In this document: positions 1-7,464 of the stretch, piece by piece
How the letters are laid out: every line of letters begins with the position of its first letter
Position numbering within the stretch: position 1 is the first letter of the stretch
Assembly (NCBI GenBank): GCA_015233405.1
Contig: JADFXT010000018.1
Location: forward strand, 1 to 38,879
Direction of reading: 5' to 3'
Source: Candidatus Omnitrophota bacterium
GTDB taxonomy: Bacteria; Omnitrophota; Gorgyraeia; Zapsychrales; Zapsychraceae
Length of the DNA stretch: 38,879 nt
Translations under genes and position numbers: made by a program
Notes under the pieces: model-generated
Databases searched by the model: none
Told to the model about the DNA's origin: nothing
What the model saw: the letters and a program-made list of their open reading frames with translations, nothing else

Positions 1-212
1 AGTATGACCGGCATGCCGTCATGGCTCGGTTTAAGTAGGTAATTTGCCGCTGTGGTGATGATCGTATAGGCCTTGACCCCGTCGTGTTCATCCCATAACC
101 CAGACATCGCAAACGGTTCTTCGTTTTTTAGATAAATCCGATTGAGTAAAAGCAAATCGTCCGCACATGGATGCACTTTAATATTGCCGCAAAACACACC
201 GAGAAAAAAATT
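1..212 (-). pseudogene. SRAP (HMCES/YedK-like) remnant, 5'-truncated, runs off window
   Basis: The minus strand from about 212 down to 1 is open and reads PFAMSGLWDEHDGVKAYTII, then TTAANYLLKPSHDGMPVI. This matches the core of SOS-response-associated peptidases (PFAFAGLWD ... TIITT-x-N ... HDRMPVIL), which form a protective covalent crosslink to abasic sites in single-stranded DNA. The family begins with a catalytic Cys2 (MCGR...) and has about 100 residues before this block; here only about 30 residues precede it and they do not look like the family. The HDR motif is HDG. The reading frame continues directly, in frame, from the stop codon of the gene at 213-1079. I infer a 5'-deleted pseudogene whose 3' part lies outside the window. 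Confidence 0.7.
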
Positions 213-1079
213 TCAAATTTCTTTCAGCCATGTCATGAACTTTCCGTATAACATCTGCCGTTCTTCTGAATTCATATAATCCATCAGCGCTGTCGCGGCC
301 AAGACCCTGAGCGCCCCTTGACATCGGCCGACCACCCAAACATTTCTCGGTTTGACCTCATCGCCGCGGTCGACCGAAATCGCGAAAACAACATTGTCTT
401 TATCGAATTTACCGTTCACCGATTGCAAGGAAAAAGAGACCAATAAGCCATTCCTGATAAAAAGCGGCCTCGCTTGACCTATTTCGTAAGTCATGTTGGA
501 GTTTCTGTTCATAAACATGGCCAAGCCGTCCTTGATATCCATAAAACGGTATTTCGCAAAATCTTTTTGCGTTCCGTATTTATGAAAACTTGGATCGATT
601 AAATATATTTCTGAGTCCGACTTTCTAATGAGAGCAAGAATATAATGCGACGATGTTCCCGTCGAGAAAAAGGTCGGTTCTTCGGTTTGGGCAAATTTGA
701 TCACATAATCATCTTTCAGGATTGGATAAATTCGATCATAGACATACTGAGTTAATTTCGCGCAAAGTCCATAGTGGCCTTGTTCTAATTGGACATAACC
801 TTGCTGGTTATACTGGTGAATATGATGAAGGGTCCATGTCTTTTGATGATAATCAACTGTCAACGTCACATCTGGCCTGGACATGGCCTGAATGCCGTCA
901 TATTCGAGATCCGACAAAATTTTCATGATCTCAGCATAATGCGGCAGGGCGGATTGAGCCGGGATGATCGCGGATGGCGCTAACGGTTCCTTTAAAGTCT
1001 GGCTGGCAAAACAGCAAATCGTCGTCATCAAGACCAAGACAACGGCGGGCCCAACGGATTGTCGGAGCGGAGGACTCAT
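213..1079 (-). CDS. Secreted protein of unknown function with possible papain/transglutaminase-like triad
   Basis: 288 residues. The N-terminus (hydrophobic VVLVLMTTICCFA after a basic stretch) is a signal peptide or a lipoprotein-like signal with CC near its end, so the product is probably exported. In the middle, YGLCAKLTQYVYDRIYP, then SSHYILALI, then YLIDPSF give Cys, His and Asp in the order and spacing of transglutaminase- or papain-fold cysteine hydrolases. I see these residues but recognise no family, so a catalytic role is only a suggestion. The C-terminal 80 residues look like a beta-rich domain. Its stop codon is in frame with the SRAP remnant downstream. Upstream, 1080-1175 holds no gene that I can see. 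Confidence 0.6.
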   Translation of the reverse strand: MSPPLRQSVGPAVVLVLMTTICCFASQTLKEPLAPSAIIPAQSALPHYAEIMKILSDLEYDGIQAMSRPDVTLTVDYHQKTWTLHHIHQYNQQGYVQLEQGHYGLCAKLTQYVYDRIYPILKDDYVIKFAQTEEPTFFSTGTSSHYILALIRKSDSEIYLIDPSFHKYGTQKDFAKYRFMDIKDGLAMFMNRNSNMTYEIGQARPLFIRNGLLVSFSLQSVNGKFDKDNVVFAISVDRGDEVKPRNVWVVGRCQGALRVLAATALMDYMNSEERQMLYGKFMTWLKEI

Positions 1080-1175
1080 AGTGTTTTTGGTGGATCATTT
1101 TATGACTTATTATATCCATTGCCTAAAAAATGAGATAAGTGAATTTAACAATTTTCTTAGATCTTTTGAAGCCAA

Positions 1176-1210
1176 TATTTGATTTCATTGTCTTCGATAA
1201 TCCCTTCAAT
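1176..1210. repeat. 35-bp repeat, copy 1 (pairs with 3789-3823)
   Basis: 35 bases match 3789-3823 with two differences, in the same orientation. Read on the minus strand both encode IVEDNEIK or IIEDNEIK. In this copy the frame is an 18-codon ORF whose ATG overlaps the TGA of the AbiEii-like gene (ATGA). It is probably the 3' end of a small gene left behind by recombination, because the other copy is the end of a 57-codon ORF. The two copies bracket the AbiE pair and the DUF1016-nuclease gene. Confidence 0.7.
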
Positions 1211-1953
1211 CATTTTCCCGCCAGATTCTTTTCAATTTCTCTGAGCAAAGTCCCCGGAAAACCTTTAATGATCAAATGTTGATTAACGGGAAGAAATGGC
1301 TTAAGCTCATGCGAAAAATCGCGCCCCCGTTTGTTAATCGCGGTCAAAAGTTTTGTTTTCAGTGTTTTGTCTTTGGCGAAAATTTCCTTAAACGCCATTC
1401 GGCCACGCATTATGAAATACAGATCATAAAAATCCCGCGGCTTGCCGCGCGTGAGACATGCCTGCACCTTTTCGCCGACGAGCAAAGCCTCATCTAAATG
1501 GATAAGCGTATATGCCGGAGTAAAATCGGATTGGATCAGCGCAGCCGTCCCTTTGATCTTTCTTTCTTTTCGTAATGAGACTTCAATCTGGATCCGGCTT
1601 TTATAATCGCCGGTTCGAAAATCAAAAATCGCCCGATATCCTCCCGATGTTGCTTTCGACTCCTCAATTCCCGCTTCAATCCCGGATTGCTCAATTTTCG
1701 AAAGAGCGTCCTGCATGATTTCTTCAATATCTTTTATCTTCAAATGAAAACCGGTGAAATCCAGATCCTCGGAAAAACGCGGACTTTGCCAAACAATACG
1801 CAGGGCAGTCCCGCCTTTGAATAGAAGTCCCTCCGATCCTTTCTCTTGATAAAGCTGGGAAAGGAAAAGGTGCTGGAAATATTCTCGGACGATATTATCG
1901 GACGTCGTCTGATACCGGTCAGAAAGCTGTAGGATTATTTTTTTCTCAATCAT
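1210..1953 (-). CDS. AbiEii/AbiGii-type nucleotidyltransferase toxin
   Basis: 247 residues. The DNA polymerase-beta-like nucleotidyltransferase core is visible: KGGTALR at about 46-52 and RFSEDLDFTG at about 59-68, carrying the GG-(S/T) and the D-x-D metal-binding residues of the family. KPRDFYDLYFI near 175 is the other conserved block. AbiEii toxins transfer nucleotides, in characterised cases to tRNA acceptor ends, and cause bacteriostasis. The start overlaps the stop of the upstream AbiEi-like gene by 4 nt (1950-1953), the usual antitoxin-first arrangement. Motifs look intact. Confidence 0.85.
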   Translation of the reverse strand: MIEKKIILQLSDRYQTTSDNIVREYFQHLFLSQLYQEKGSEGLLFKGGTALRIVWQSPRFSEDLDFTGFHLKIKDIEEIMQDALSKIEQSGIEAGIEESKATSGGYRAIFDFRTGDYKSRIQIEVSLRKERKIKGTAALIQSDFTPAYTLIHLDEALLVGEKVQACLTRGKPRDFYDLYFIMRGRMAFKEIFAKDKTLKTKLLTAINKRGRDFSHELKPFLPVNQHLIIKGFPGTLLREIEKNLAGK

Positions 1954-2543
1954 AGGACCTCTCGGATAAGTTTAAGAAGACTGGAACGGTTATAAAGAGC
2001 GGCATATCCCATGACGGTTTTTTTGTTTAAACGACGAGTATCCAGCCGATCATTAAGCTTCCTTAGTTTAAGATCTACAAAATAATGATAATCGACAAAC
2101 GCCTTTTCCGGCTCCGCAATGAGGACCGTAACTCCGTCAATTTTTTCTGCCCGGTATCCGCGATACGCTTGTTTTTTGATGTGGGCGTAGGCAAAGCTTA
2201 TATGATTCACTGTGAATTCGCGGGTGATCTTTGTTGTCGCTGAGGTCATTGTATAAACGGATTCTGGAATGAGGCCATACCGGGCCATGGCGTATTCGAA
2301 AGAGATATAGCTGGGAGCATAAAGACGGTTGGCGATCATTCCGTCCGTCGGCGGGTCGATCCGCAATGAGTATAAACCATTGCGCACTTTCACAAACAGA
2401 TCTTGGGAATGGCCTTTAATGAACTCTTGCGCTGCCGTTAATGACACAGAGAAAATCCGCTGGAATTCGACGGGGGAAAACAGCCGCATCCCTTTCTCTT
2501 TCAAGATATTCTGGACATCGATCGATTTCAATTTTCGTTTCAT
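1950..2543 (-). CDS. AbiEi-type antitoxin/transcriptional repressor
   Basis: 197 residues. The N-terminal ~75 residues (KSIDVQNILKEKGMRLFSPV ... FVKVRNGLYSLR) form a winged helix of the AbiEi type. The rest contains the family blocks YISFEYAMARYGLIPESVYT, FTVNHISFAYAHIK and VLIAEPEKAFVDYHY. In this family the wHTH binds operator DNA and the C-terminal domain is needed for antitoxicity. It overlaps the toxin gene by 4 nt, so the pair is a type IV-like toxin-antitoxin unit. A promoter with a perfect palindrome lies just upstream (2574-2603), consistent with negative autoregulation. Confidence 0.85.
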   Translation of the reverse strand: MKRKLKSIDVQNILKEKGMRLFSPVEFQRIFSVSLTAAQEFIKGHSQDLFVKVRNGLYSLRIDPPTDGMIANRLYAPSYISFEYAMARYGLIPESVYTMTSATTKITREFTVNHISFAYAHIKKQAYRGYRAEKIDGVTVLIAEPEKAFVDYHYFVDLKLRKLNDRLDTRRLNKKTVMGYAALYNRSSLLKLIREVL

Positions 2544-2573
2544 ATAGACCTAAAAGTGAAATGGCATCCATAT

Positions 2574-2603
2574 CCAGTATACTGGCTTCCTCCTTAAATT
2601 CAA
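2574..2603 (-). promoter_or_regulatory. AbiE promoter with palindromic operator CCAGTATACTGG
   Basis: On the minus strand TTGAAT (2603-2598) and TATACT (2581-2576) are separated by 16 nt. The -10 element lies inside the perfect 12-bp palindrome CCAGTATACTGG (2574-2585). This is 31 nt before the antitoxin start, the position expected for autoregulation by an AbiEi repressor. Binding is inferred. Confidence 0.55.
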
Positions 2604-2725
2604 GGCTTTTCTTCCATCGGATTGCACAAAATGGCTTTCCGTTTTCGCGCTATATCGGCCTAAAACGGCTACTTTCATTTTGCGATGACAGGCGCGCAAT
2701 CGACGTCCTTAAATGAGGGTCAGCA

Positions 2726-3772
2726 TCATTTATACACGTCGGCCATGGCGGCGTCGACGATGCGGCCGTTGAGCCATAACCCTTCGGCTGCGACCGCCGG
2801 CAGATCGATTGGGCCCGTGGATTTCCCGGAGCGGCGGGACGGATAAAACACATCGGCCAGATAGCGGTCCCATTCGTCGCTATGGTAGGTTTTCACGACG
2901 ATCTCCTTGGTATGCGCCAGTTCGTTCTCGACCCATTGTTTCGAGCGCTGTCCATCCAGCGTCGCTGGCTCGGGGGCATTGATCCCTTTCAACCGTAATC
3001 GGTGTTCGGACCAGCAGCTGAATCCCTGGTCCACGACAACGAGTAACGTGTCACCGTCGACGACGCGGCGCAGGACGGCCCGGAACGTGAATAGGTCCGA
3101 CGCCAACGCATCCGACGCCTTCAGCCGGTAACCCTGGCCGGTCTTTTCACTGACATACACATATTTATTGTTCAAAACCCCCTTTGCCGGCGGCGCTTCG
3201 CGGCGTGATCGAAACCCAAGGTCCACAAACCACGGCACATCGAAATTGCCGATGTCATCGGCGGCCAGCAACCGGTACGTATAAAGCCTTCCGCGGACAG
3301 GCGGTTTCATTTTGTCCACGTCCGACGGAGATACGGGATGCGGTTTCAATATCAGCCGCAGTCGGTCGGCCGGGATATGCTCTGTTTCAATCCGCTTCAT
3401 CCACCGGAAACGTTTCTTCGCGTCCGGTTCGACGAGGAGAAAACGGTAATGCGACCATCGCAGGTCAGGGTATATTTTCAGGCAGGTTTTCACGTCGGGA
3501 AAATAGCGGAAAAATTGTTCGCATTGCTGCAGTGTGCGGTCATGCACGCCGAGATCTTGACTCAGGTGAAGATAAAATGGACCGATTTTCCCGGCCGGCA
3601 ATTCCGGGCCGTTCAGGTAAGCATTGATTTTGCCGCCAATCGTCCAGTATGTGCGGATTTTATGGTGTTCGAGCAGAAGCTGCGCCCGCCGCACGCTGCC
3701 CGTCATTTCCCGACGGATCGAGTCGACGAGATGGAGATAGGAAGAATTTTTTAGGAGAGCTGCAGGAGTCAT
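2726..3772 (-). CDS. DUF1016-N (YhcG N-terminal) fused to staphylococcal nuclease domain
   Basis: 348 residues. Residues ~10-150 match the DUF1016/YhcG N-terminal domain (LLEHHKIRTYWTIGGKINAY, LSQDLGVHDRTLQQCEQFF, LRWSHYRFLL). Residues ~225-348 are a thermonuclease domain: VVDGDTLLVV, then HRLRLKGINAPEP with the Arg and Glu of the SNase active site, then DEWDRYLADVF, which supplies the second Arg before the YLADV strand. In ordinary YhcG proteins the second half is a PD-(D/E)XK nuclease, so here one nuclease fold appears swapped for another. No signal peptide is visible, unlike secreted SNases. No clear Shine-Dalgarno precedes the ATG. It follows the 57-codon ORF by 15 nt and lies upstream of the AbiE pair, so a defence or mobile-element role is likely but not shown. 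Confidence 0.8.
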   Translation of the reverse strand: MTPAALLKNSSYLHLVDSIRREMTGSVRRAQLLLEHHKIRTYWTIGGKINAYLNGPELPAGKIGPFYLHLSQDLGVHDRTLQQCEQFFRYFPDVKTCLKIYPDLRWSHYRFLLVEPDAKKRFRWMKRIETEHIPADRLRLILKPHPVSPSDVDKMKPPVRGRLYTYRLLAADDIGNFDVPWFVDLGFRSRREAPPAKGVLNNKYVYVSEKTGQGYRLKASDALASDLFTFRAVLRRVVDGDTLLVVVDQGFSCWSEHRLRLKGINAPEPATLDGQRSKQWVENELAHTKEIVVKTYHSDEWDRYLADVFYPSRRSGKSTGPIDLPAVAAEGLWLNGRIVDAAMADVYK

Positions 3773-3787
3773 CGCGCACAGCGGCCG

Positions 3788-3961
3788 TTATTTGATTTCA
3801 TTGTCTTCGACAATCACTTCAATTTTCGCGATCCCTTGAGGAAACGGCTGCGGCGTCTCATTGTTCATTTTATAAACGCCTTCGTCATAATCAAACGCCA
3901 CCGCGTAACACCTAAACGCCGTTTTTCCGTTGAACTTCACGACAAAACCGCCATCGGGCAT
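3788..3961 (-). CDS. Small protein, 57 residues, unknown
   Basis: The ORF reads MPDGGFVVKFNGKTAFRCYA and ends AKIEVIVEDNEIK. It ends 15 nt before the DUF1016-SNase gene and may be co-transcribed with it. Its last 35 bases are repeated at 1176-1210, where only the 3' tail survives, which suggests this is a real gene that exists in more than one copy. No family recognised. Confidence 0.5.
   Translation of the reverse strand: MPDGGFVVKFNGKTAFRCYAVAFDYDEGVYKMNNETPQPFPQGIAKIEVIVEDNEIK
3789..3823. repeat. 35-bp repeat, copy 2 (pairs with 1176-1210)
   Basis: Direct repeat of 1176-1210 with two differences. It covers the last codons of the 57-residue ORF. The two copies bound a 2.6-kb segment carrying the AbiE pair and the nuclease fusion. 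Confidence 0.7.
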
Positions 3962-4125
3962 CGGGGCCTCCTTGGTTTACGCAAATGGGCTGACACACGC
4001 GCAATGCGATCTCCTTACGTCTATGGAATTAAATGGATGTCACCGGAATTTTAAAACAAAACAAATCCCAAACTCATATCATAATTTTATTTTTTTTGCT
4101 TTGCAAATTGCTTCATTAATTCGGG

Positions 4126-4266
4126 TTACGGTCTGTGTCCGGGGATTTCGTGACTCATCGCCGAAAAAAATTCAGATAAGATCCAGGCGCTGCGACCAAG
4201 TTCCGTCTTACACTCATCGCAAACAGATTCTCGGGAGGAAATGAAAATTTTAATGTCGTTTTCCAT
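4126..4266 (-). pseudogene. Short remnant with CxxC knuckle (ISSRESVCDECKTELGRSAW)
   Basis: A 46-residue ORF begins MENDIKIF and continues with FISSRESVCDECKTELGRSAW. That block resembles the start of a conserved bacterial family whose members read roughly 'ISSR-x-xCDEC-x-x-LG-x-x-AWI' and carry on for 100 or more residues. Here the similarity stops after RSAW and the frame ends soon after. An AGGAA sequence sits at a reasonable distance upstream of the ATG. I take it as a 3'-truncated gene; the family memory is not precise enough to name. Confidence 0.4.
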
Positions 4267-4298
4267 GATAAATTTTCCTATGTCTCTTTCTTCAAGTT

Positions 4299-4316
4299 GT
4301 CAAGTTGAGACTTGAC
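4299..4316. other. Small palindrome GTCAAGT-TGAG-ACTTGAC
   Basis: A perfect 7-bp stem with a 4-nt loop lies between the truncated exported protein and the CxxC remnant. There is no U-tract on either side, so a terminator is not supported. Confidence 0.4.
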
Positions 4317-4324
4317 CCCTATCT

Positions 4325-4510
4325 CTATCTTTCGGGCGTGAAGGCGGATGTGACGCTGATCACTTGTCCCGGCGGCGGTAATATTGACGCGACGGGAACT
4401 TGGCCGAAACCCAACGCGGGATTGAGAATTAACGCGGCGGTCAAAAACGAGCAGATCAGTTTATGGCAAGATTTGATGAATGAGGAATTGATTTTGTTGG
4501 CGGTGAACAT
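4325..4510 (-). pseudogene. N-terminal fragment of an exported protein
   Basis: Starting at the ATG at 4510, which has AGGAG about 8 nt upstream, the ORF encodes 61 residues. It has a basic N-terminus (MFTANKINSSFIKSCHK), a hydrophobic core LICSFLTAALILNPALGFG and then VASILPPPGQVISVTSAF before TPER and stop. Proteins from Omnitrophota-like genomes that I recall continue after a similar '(L)PxPGxxVxLSPAF' stretch into a large exported domain. Here the frame ends at that point, so this is probably a truncated gene. The longer start at 4540 adds ten residues before the signal peptide and lacks the better ribosome site. Confidence 0.45.
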
Positions 4511-4725
4511 TTTTAAACTCCTATTTTTTAGCCTACACAAGATACCGCGTCCCCTCGTCCAGAAACAGGACGCCGGAAACCGCGCTCTTCCTCCGTGGCT
4601 GAAAAAATAGGAAAAGGCAGGATGAATTTAAATTAAACCGTGCTTCCCTGGCAAAAAAAGTATGCAATATGTTTAATGAAAAAGCAATTTATTTTTATTA
4701 ACTGTCAAATCAACAACCTTTGCCT

Positions 4726-5382
4726 TCACGCTGCGAGGAATTTCCGACGGAAGAACATTCCTAATAGCCCGCTGCTGAGAAGCAAGACTGTAGCTGGTTC
4801 GGGAACGGCTGAAGAAGAAGTATCCACGAATGTCCGAAAATGTAAGTCCCCTCTATCTGTATAACGGTTCCAAGTTAATCCATCTGAATAATAAATGCCA
4901 CCTGCTGAATAATCCACATCAACGACTCCTTCCCAAACTCCATCTCCCATTGGCGATGCTGGGGCATCCGGATAGGAAGCGACAATCGCATATTGCTTAC
5001 CGGAAACAATAGGAATATTTTCATTAAAGCTCACAAACAATGAAAGAGGAGCAAGATTTGTATTCAGAGTTGTATCGCCTAATATATTGAATGTTGGGAG
5101 ACCTTGTTGGACGTCATGAATAGAAAGATTAAGGTTATGAAATGGTGGATTAATTGGCCCACCATCGACATTGACATTAATACCTGCCAATTGTCCAGTT
5201 ACTCCGGCAGTAAATGTTTGCGCAATGTAAGGAAATGCTGCGTTTATAACCCAACCTAAACCCGACGTTCCTGTTTCAGTAAATGATTGATCGAGAACGA
5301 CCAGAGCATATGATTTAGGCGTCAAAATAACTACGCTCCACAAAAAAACAGCCAAACTCAATGATATGATTTTCTTTAACAT
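4726..5382 (-). CDS. PEP-CTERM sorting-domain exported protein
   Basis: 218 residues. An N-terminal signal peptide (MLKKIISLSLAVFLWSVVIL) is followed by a beta-rich domain (residues ~28-190) with no recognised catalytic motif. The C-terminus carries a complete PEP-CTERM signal: VPEPATVLLLSSGLLGMFF followed by RRK. Such proteins are exported and then processed by an exosortase, usually on the way to the cell surface or an extracellular polymer layer. No exosortase gene is in the window. AAAGGAG sits at good spacing before the ATG and a near-consensus promoter precedes it, so it is transcribed alone. Confidence 0.85.
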   Translation of the reverse strand: MLKKIISLSLAVFLWSVVILTPKSYALVVLDQSFTETGTSGLGWVINAAFPYIAQTFTAGVTGQLAGINVNVDGGPINPPFHNLNLSIHDVQQGLPTFNILGDTTLNTNLAPLSLFVSFNENIPIVSGKQYAIVASYPDAPASPMGDGVWEGVVDVDYSAGGIYYSDGLTWNRYTDRGDLHFRTFVDTSSSAVPEPATVLLLSSGLLGMFFRRKFLAA

Positions 5383-5446
5383 TTCTTGGATCTCCTTTCA
5401 TAATAATATGCTGTGTCAATGAAGATAATCACTAAAAAGTAGGGTT

Positions 5447-5475
5447 AATATAAAATAGTGTTATTTACTTGTCAA
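5447..5475 (-). promoter_or_regulatory. Sigma-70-type promoter of the PEP-CTERM gene
   Basis: On the minus strand TTGACA (5475-5470) and TATATT (5452-5447) are separated by exactly 17 nt. This is 65 nt upstream of the start codon at 5382. Confidence 0.65.
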
Positions 5476-5589
5476 CGGGAATCACTAGGACATTCAAATT
5501 CCGCGGCTCGAGAAGCAATATTCCAAAAGTCGTTATCAGAGAATGCCGACAGGCATCCTTTTCCACGAATTCTCTTTTTGTGAAAAAAT

Positions 5590-6585
5590 TTATTTCCCAG
5601 TCTTCAGCAAAAACTCTGGGTTAATGGCTTTGAATGACACCCGGCCGATCTCGGGATCCCGGCGCTCGATCAACGGCCGGATGACAATGCCTTCAGCCCA
5701 CGCATCCGGACAGACAAGACTTTTCCGGGTTGCCAGCGTGACGATGACGTTGATATCATTCTCCAGCTTGTAATCCGTCGCGATAACCGGGACGGTTTCC
5801 AGTCGAAGCCCGCGCATCAACTCCGTAAACGGGCCAAATGAAAAATGCCTGTACTGGTCGACATCAAAAGCATTAAAGAACCAGACTGTCTGGCCGCGCA
5901 ATTTCAACGGATTCCCCTGGATGCCCTCACCGATCACCTCGCCCTGAATCGCGATATTCAGGCCAAGCGCGCGCAATTTGTTTTCAATATCCAGTTCCCG
6001 CGCAATTTTCCAGATGGTGTTCGCAGGATCCTCGACCAGCTCAAAATTACGCGTGCACACTCCGAACTCTTGATTATTCACATAAAAAGTTACCGAACTG
6101 CCGTCCACTTTCTCGGTGATATAACATACCTCGCCCTTGCACCGATCCAGCAGATCCTGCAAAACCTGAACTCTCGTCTCATCCGTCTTGGGAATAAAGG
6201 AAGGGAACGCGCCCTTTGCTGTCCCGTTGAGACATGCCGGGATCGGCGGCTCGTACTTCGTGATTCCCAATGCTTCCGTACAGTCGATATCTTCATGAAC
6301 ATCAAAACCAGCGGGCAGGATCGATAAGGGAAAACAAATCCCTTGCGATATCTGTCCGCGCAACCTGATCGTCTTGATCCGCATACCTCGGGGCTTAAGA
6401 AATTCAAACCGCGGCTCGTCCGGCATGAGACAATCCACCTCACAATAAACGCACAATTCGCCGACCTTGAACTCGCCCTTCTTGACGACAAGTTGCCACC
6501 CCAGGACCGTTGCCCGCTCAATGGCGTCCGCGCCGGGAATCGGGTCCAGCGCCTTGATCTTCTGAATACTGGCCAGTTTTCTCAT
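5590..6585 (-). CDS. ATP-dependent RNA ligase, Rnl5/DraRnl-like
   Basis: 331 residues. The nucleotidyltransferase motif I is TEKVDGSSVTF at about 158-168, with the Lys that is adenylated, followed by FGVCTRN (motif Ia/III region), IQGEVIGEGIQG (motif IIIa/IV-like Glu) and AEGIVIRPL (motif IV), then VSFKAINPEF (motif V Lys). The N-terminal ~115 residues (IQKIKALDPIPGADAIERAT ... KKGEFKVGELCVYCEVD) are the OB-like domain found before the ligase core in the Deinococcus radiodurans Rnl group, whose length is similar. These enzymes seal 3'-OH/5'-phosphate RNA ends in nicked duplexes. It is 28 nt downstream of a small gene that probably belongs to the same operon. A role in RNA or tRNA repair is inferred. 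Confidence 0.85.
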   Translation of the reverse strand: MRKLASIQKIKALDPIPGADAIERATVLGWQLVVKKGEFKVGELCVYCEVDCLMPDEPRFEFLKPRGMRIKTIRLRGQISQGICFPLSILPAGFDVHEDIDCTEALGITKYEPPIPACLNGTAKGAFPSFIPKTDETRVQVLQDLLDRCKGEVCYITEKVDGSSVTFYVNNQEFGVCTRNFELVEDPANTIWKIARELDIENKLRALGLNIAIQGEVIGEGIQGNPLKLRGQTVWFFNAFDVDQYRHFSFGPFTELMRGLRLETVPVIATDYKLENDINVIVTLATRKSLVCPDAWAEGIVIRPLIERRDPEIGRVSFKAINPEFLLKTGK

Positions 6586-6613
6586 AAAATATCACCCGCT
6601 TCCTCTCACTCCT

Positions 6614-6934
6614 TCACCAAGGATAGGCTTCCAGTCCAGCCATCATTGCGCCTTCAACGGTCCCGTCGACAAAATCGGCGCCTGGGAAAAAAAATTCTTC
6701 ATCATCATACTGCTCACTGCTGTATTTGAAAATGGCGAAATCCCAGTCATCCAATTTGCCGTTGTACGTTAAACGGCAAATACACGACAACGCTTCGCCA
6801 TCCTGCCGGTCGAGATATAAGCAGTCGTTCTTATACCGCGGAATGTATTGACAGCGATGTTGTTTGTTGAACCGGTTGATCCGCCCTTCAATCACTTGCT
6901 TGGTTTCGTTAGGAATAGACATTTTTTTTGCCAT
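6614..6934 (-). CDS. Small protein upstream of RNA ligase
   Basis: 106 residues, soluble and rich in acidic and aromatic residues (YNGKLDDWDFAIFKYSSEQY, VEGAMMAGLEAYPW at the C-terminus). No transmembrane segment or catalytic motif is seen. It lies 28 nt before the RNA ligase on the same strand, so the two are probably co-transcribed and this may be an accessory protein. The family is not recognised. Confidence 0.65.
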   Translation of the reverse strand: MAKKMSIPNETKQVIEGRINRFNKQHRCQYIPRYKNDCLYLDRQDGEALSCICRLTYNGKLDDWDFAIFKYSSEQYDDEEFFFPGADFVDGTVEGAMMAGLEAYPW

Positions 6935-6961
6935 TTGTCATTCACGCTTTCTTTGTCGATA

Positions 6962-7135
6962 TTAACGAGTGTGTCCGTCTTCGAGTGCCCTTCGTTCAGC
7001 CTCAAGTTTTTTTTGAACGCCGCTGACAAATATTTTGTATCTCATCGCCGGATTACCTTTTGATAAGTTTAGCGCACCGGCACCTTGGGACAACACAATT
7101 TCTTTTCCCCGCAGTGCCTCCTCATAAAAGAGCAT
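6962..7135 (-). pseudogene. Small ORF or remnant with DUF4062-like start
   Basis: 57 codons from the ATG at 7135, with an internal ATG at 7045. From 7045 it reads MRYKIFVSGVQKKLEAERRA, which resembles the first residues of DUF4062 proteins (KYKVFVSSVQKELEAER-x-A), a domain commonly fused to the AlbA/RecG-like ATPases of COG2865. It then stops after seven more residues. A C-terminal fragment of exactly that kind of ATPase lies at 7465-8046, but upstream on this strand, so the two pieces are not collinear. I read it as debris of a broken gene; a real small gene is possible. Confidence 0.4.
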
Positions 7136-7201
7136 ATAAGTTAATGATTGGGGTTCAGTTGTGATGGTTGCCGTGGTCAGGCGTGCCTACCGGCATCCTG
7201 G

Positions 7202-7230
7202 TTTGAACCAACGATCCTCAGGTTATGAGC
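7202..7230 (-). pseudogene. tRNA-fMet fragment (T-loop to anticodon)
   Basis: 29 bases match the T-loop/anticodon part of the intact initiator tRNA at 35986-36062 with two differences, including TTTGAAC and the CTCATAACCTGAG anticodon arm on the minus strand. Beyond the T-loop the acceptor end is replaced by a small TGCC-TACC-GGCA hairpin (7188-7199). The 7150-7180 sequence just left is shared with 21652-21675. It is probably an old island boundary. Confidence 0.6.
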
Positions 7231-7464
7231 ATGCTCGACGAGGTTTTGCTTGATTGCCCTTACTGCTATCTTTCAATGGAGTATGCCATCTCTTTTCGCC
7301 GCGTCAATATCCTTGGCGTACACCTTCAACCTCGCCATCGCCAATCGCGCACTAATTGAGCAAATCGCGCACATGTTTCGTATGTTCCATAAGTTCCTTG
7401 CTCGGCCCCTCTACCAGTTCCTCGAATCGCCAACTAATCGCCATAATCGCCAACCTTGCGCCAA

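Noticed and set aside
3184-3754. Two overlapping plus-strand ORFs of 147 and 138 codons
   Set aside because: Antisense to the DUF1016-SNase gene, whose domains account for the region.
5541-5589. Terminator after the RNA ligase gene
   Set aside because: AGAGAAT/ATTCTCT pairs around a mini-hairpin, but the T-run is on the plus strand, wrong for the minus-strand ligase gene.
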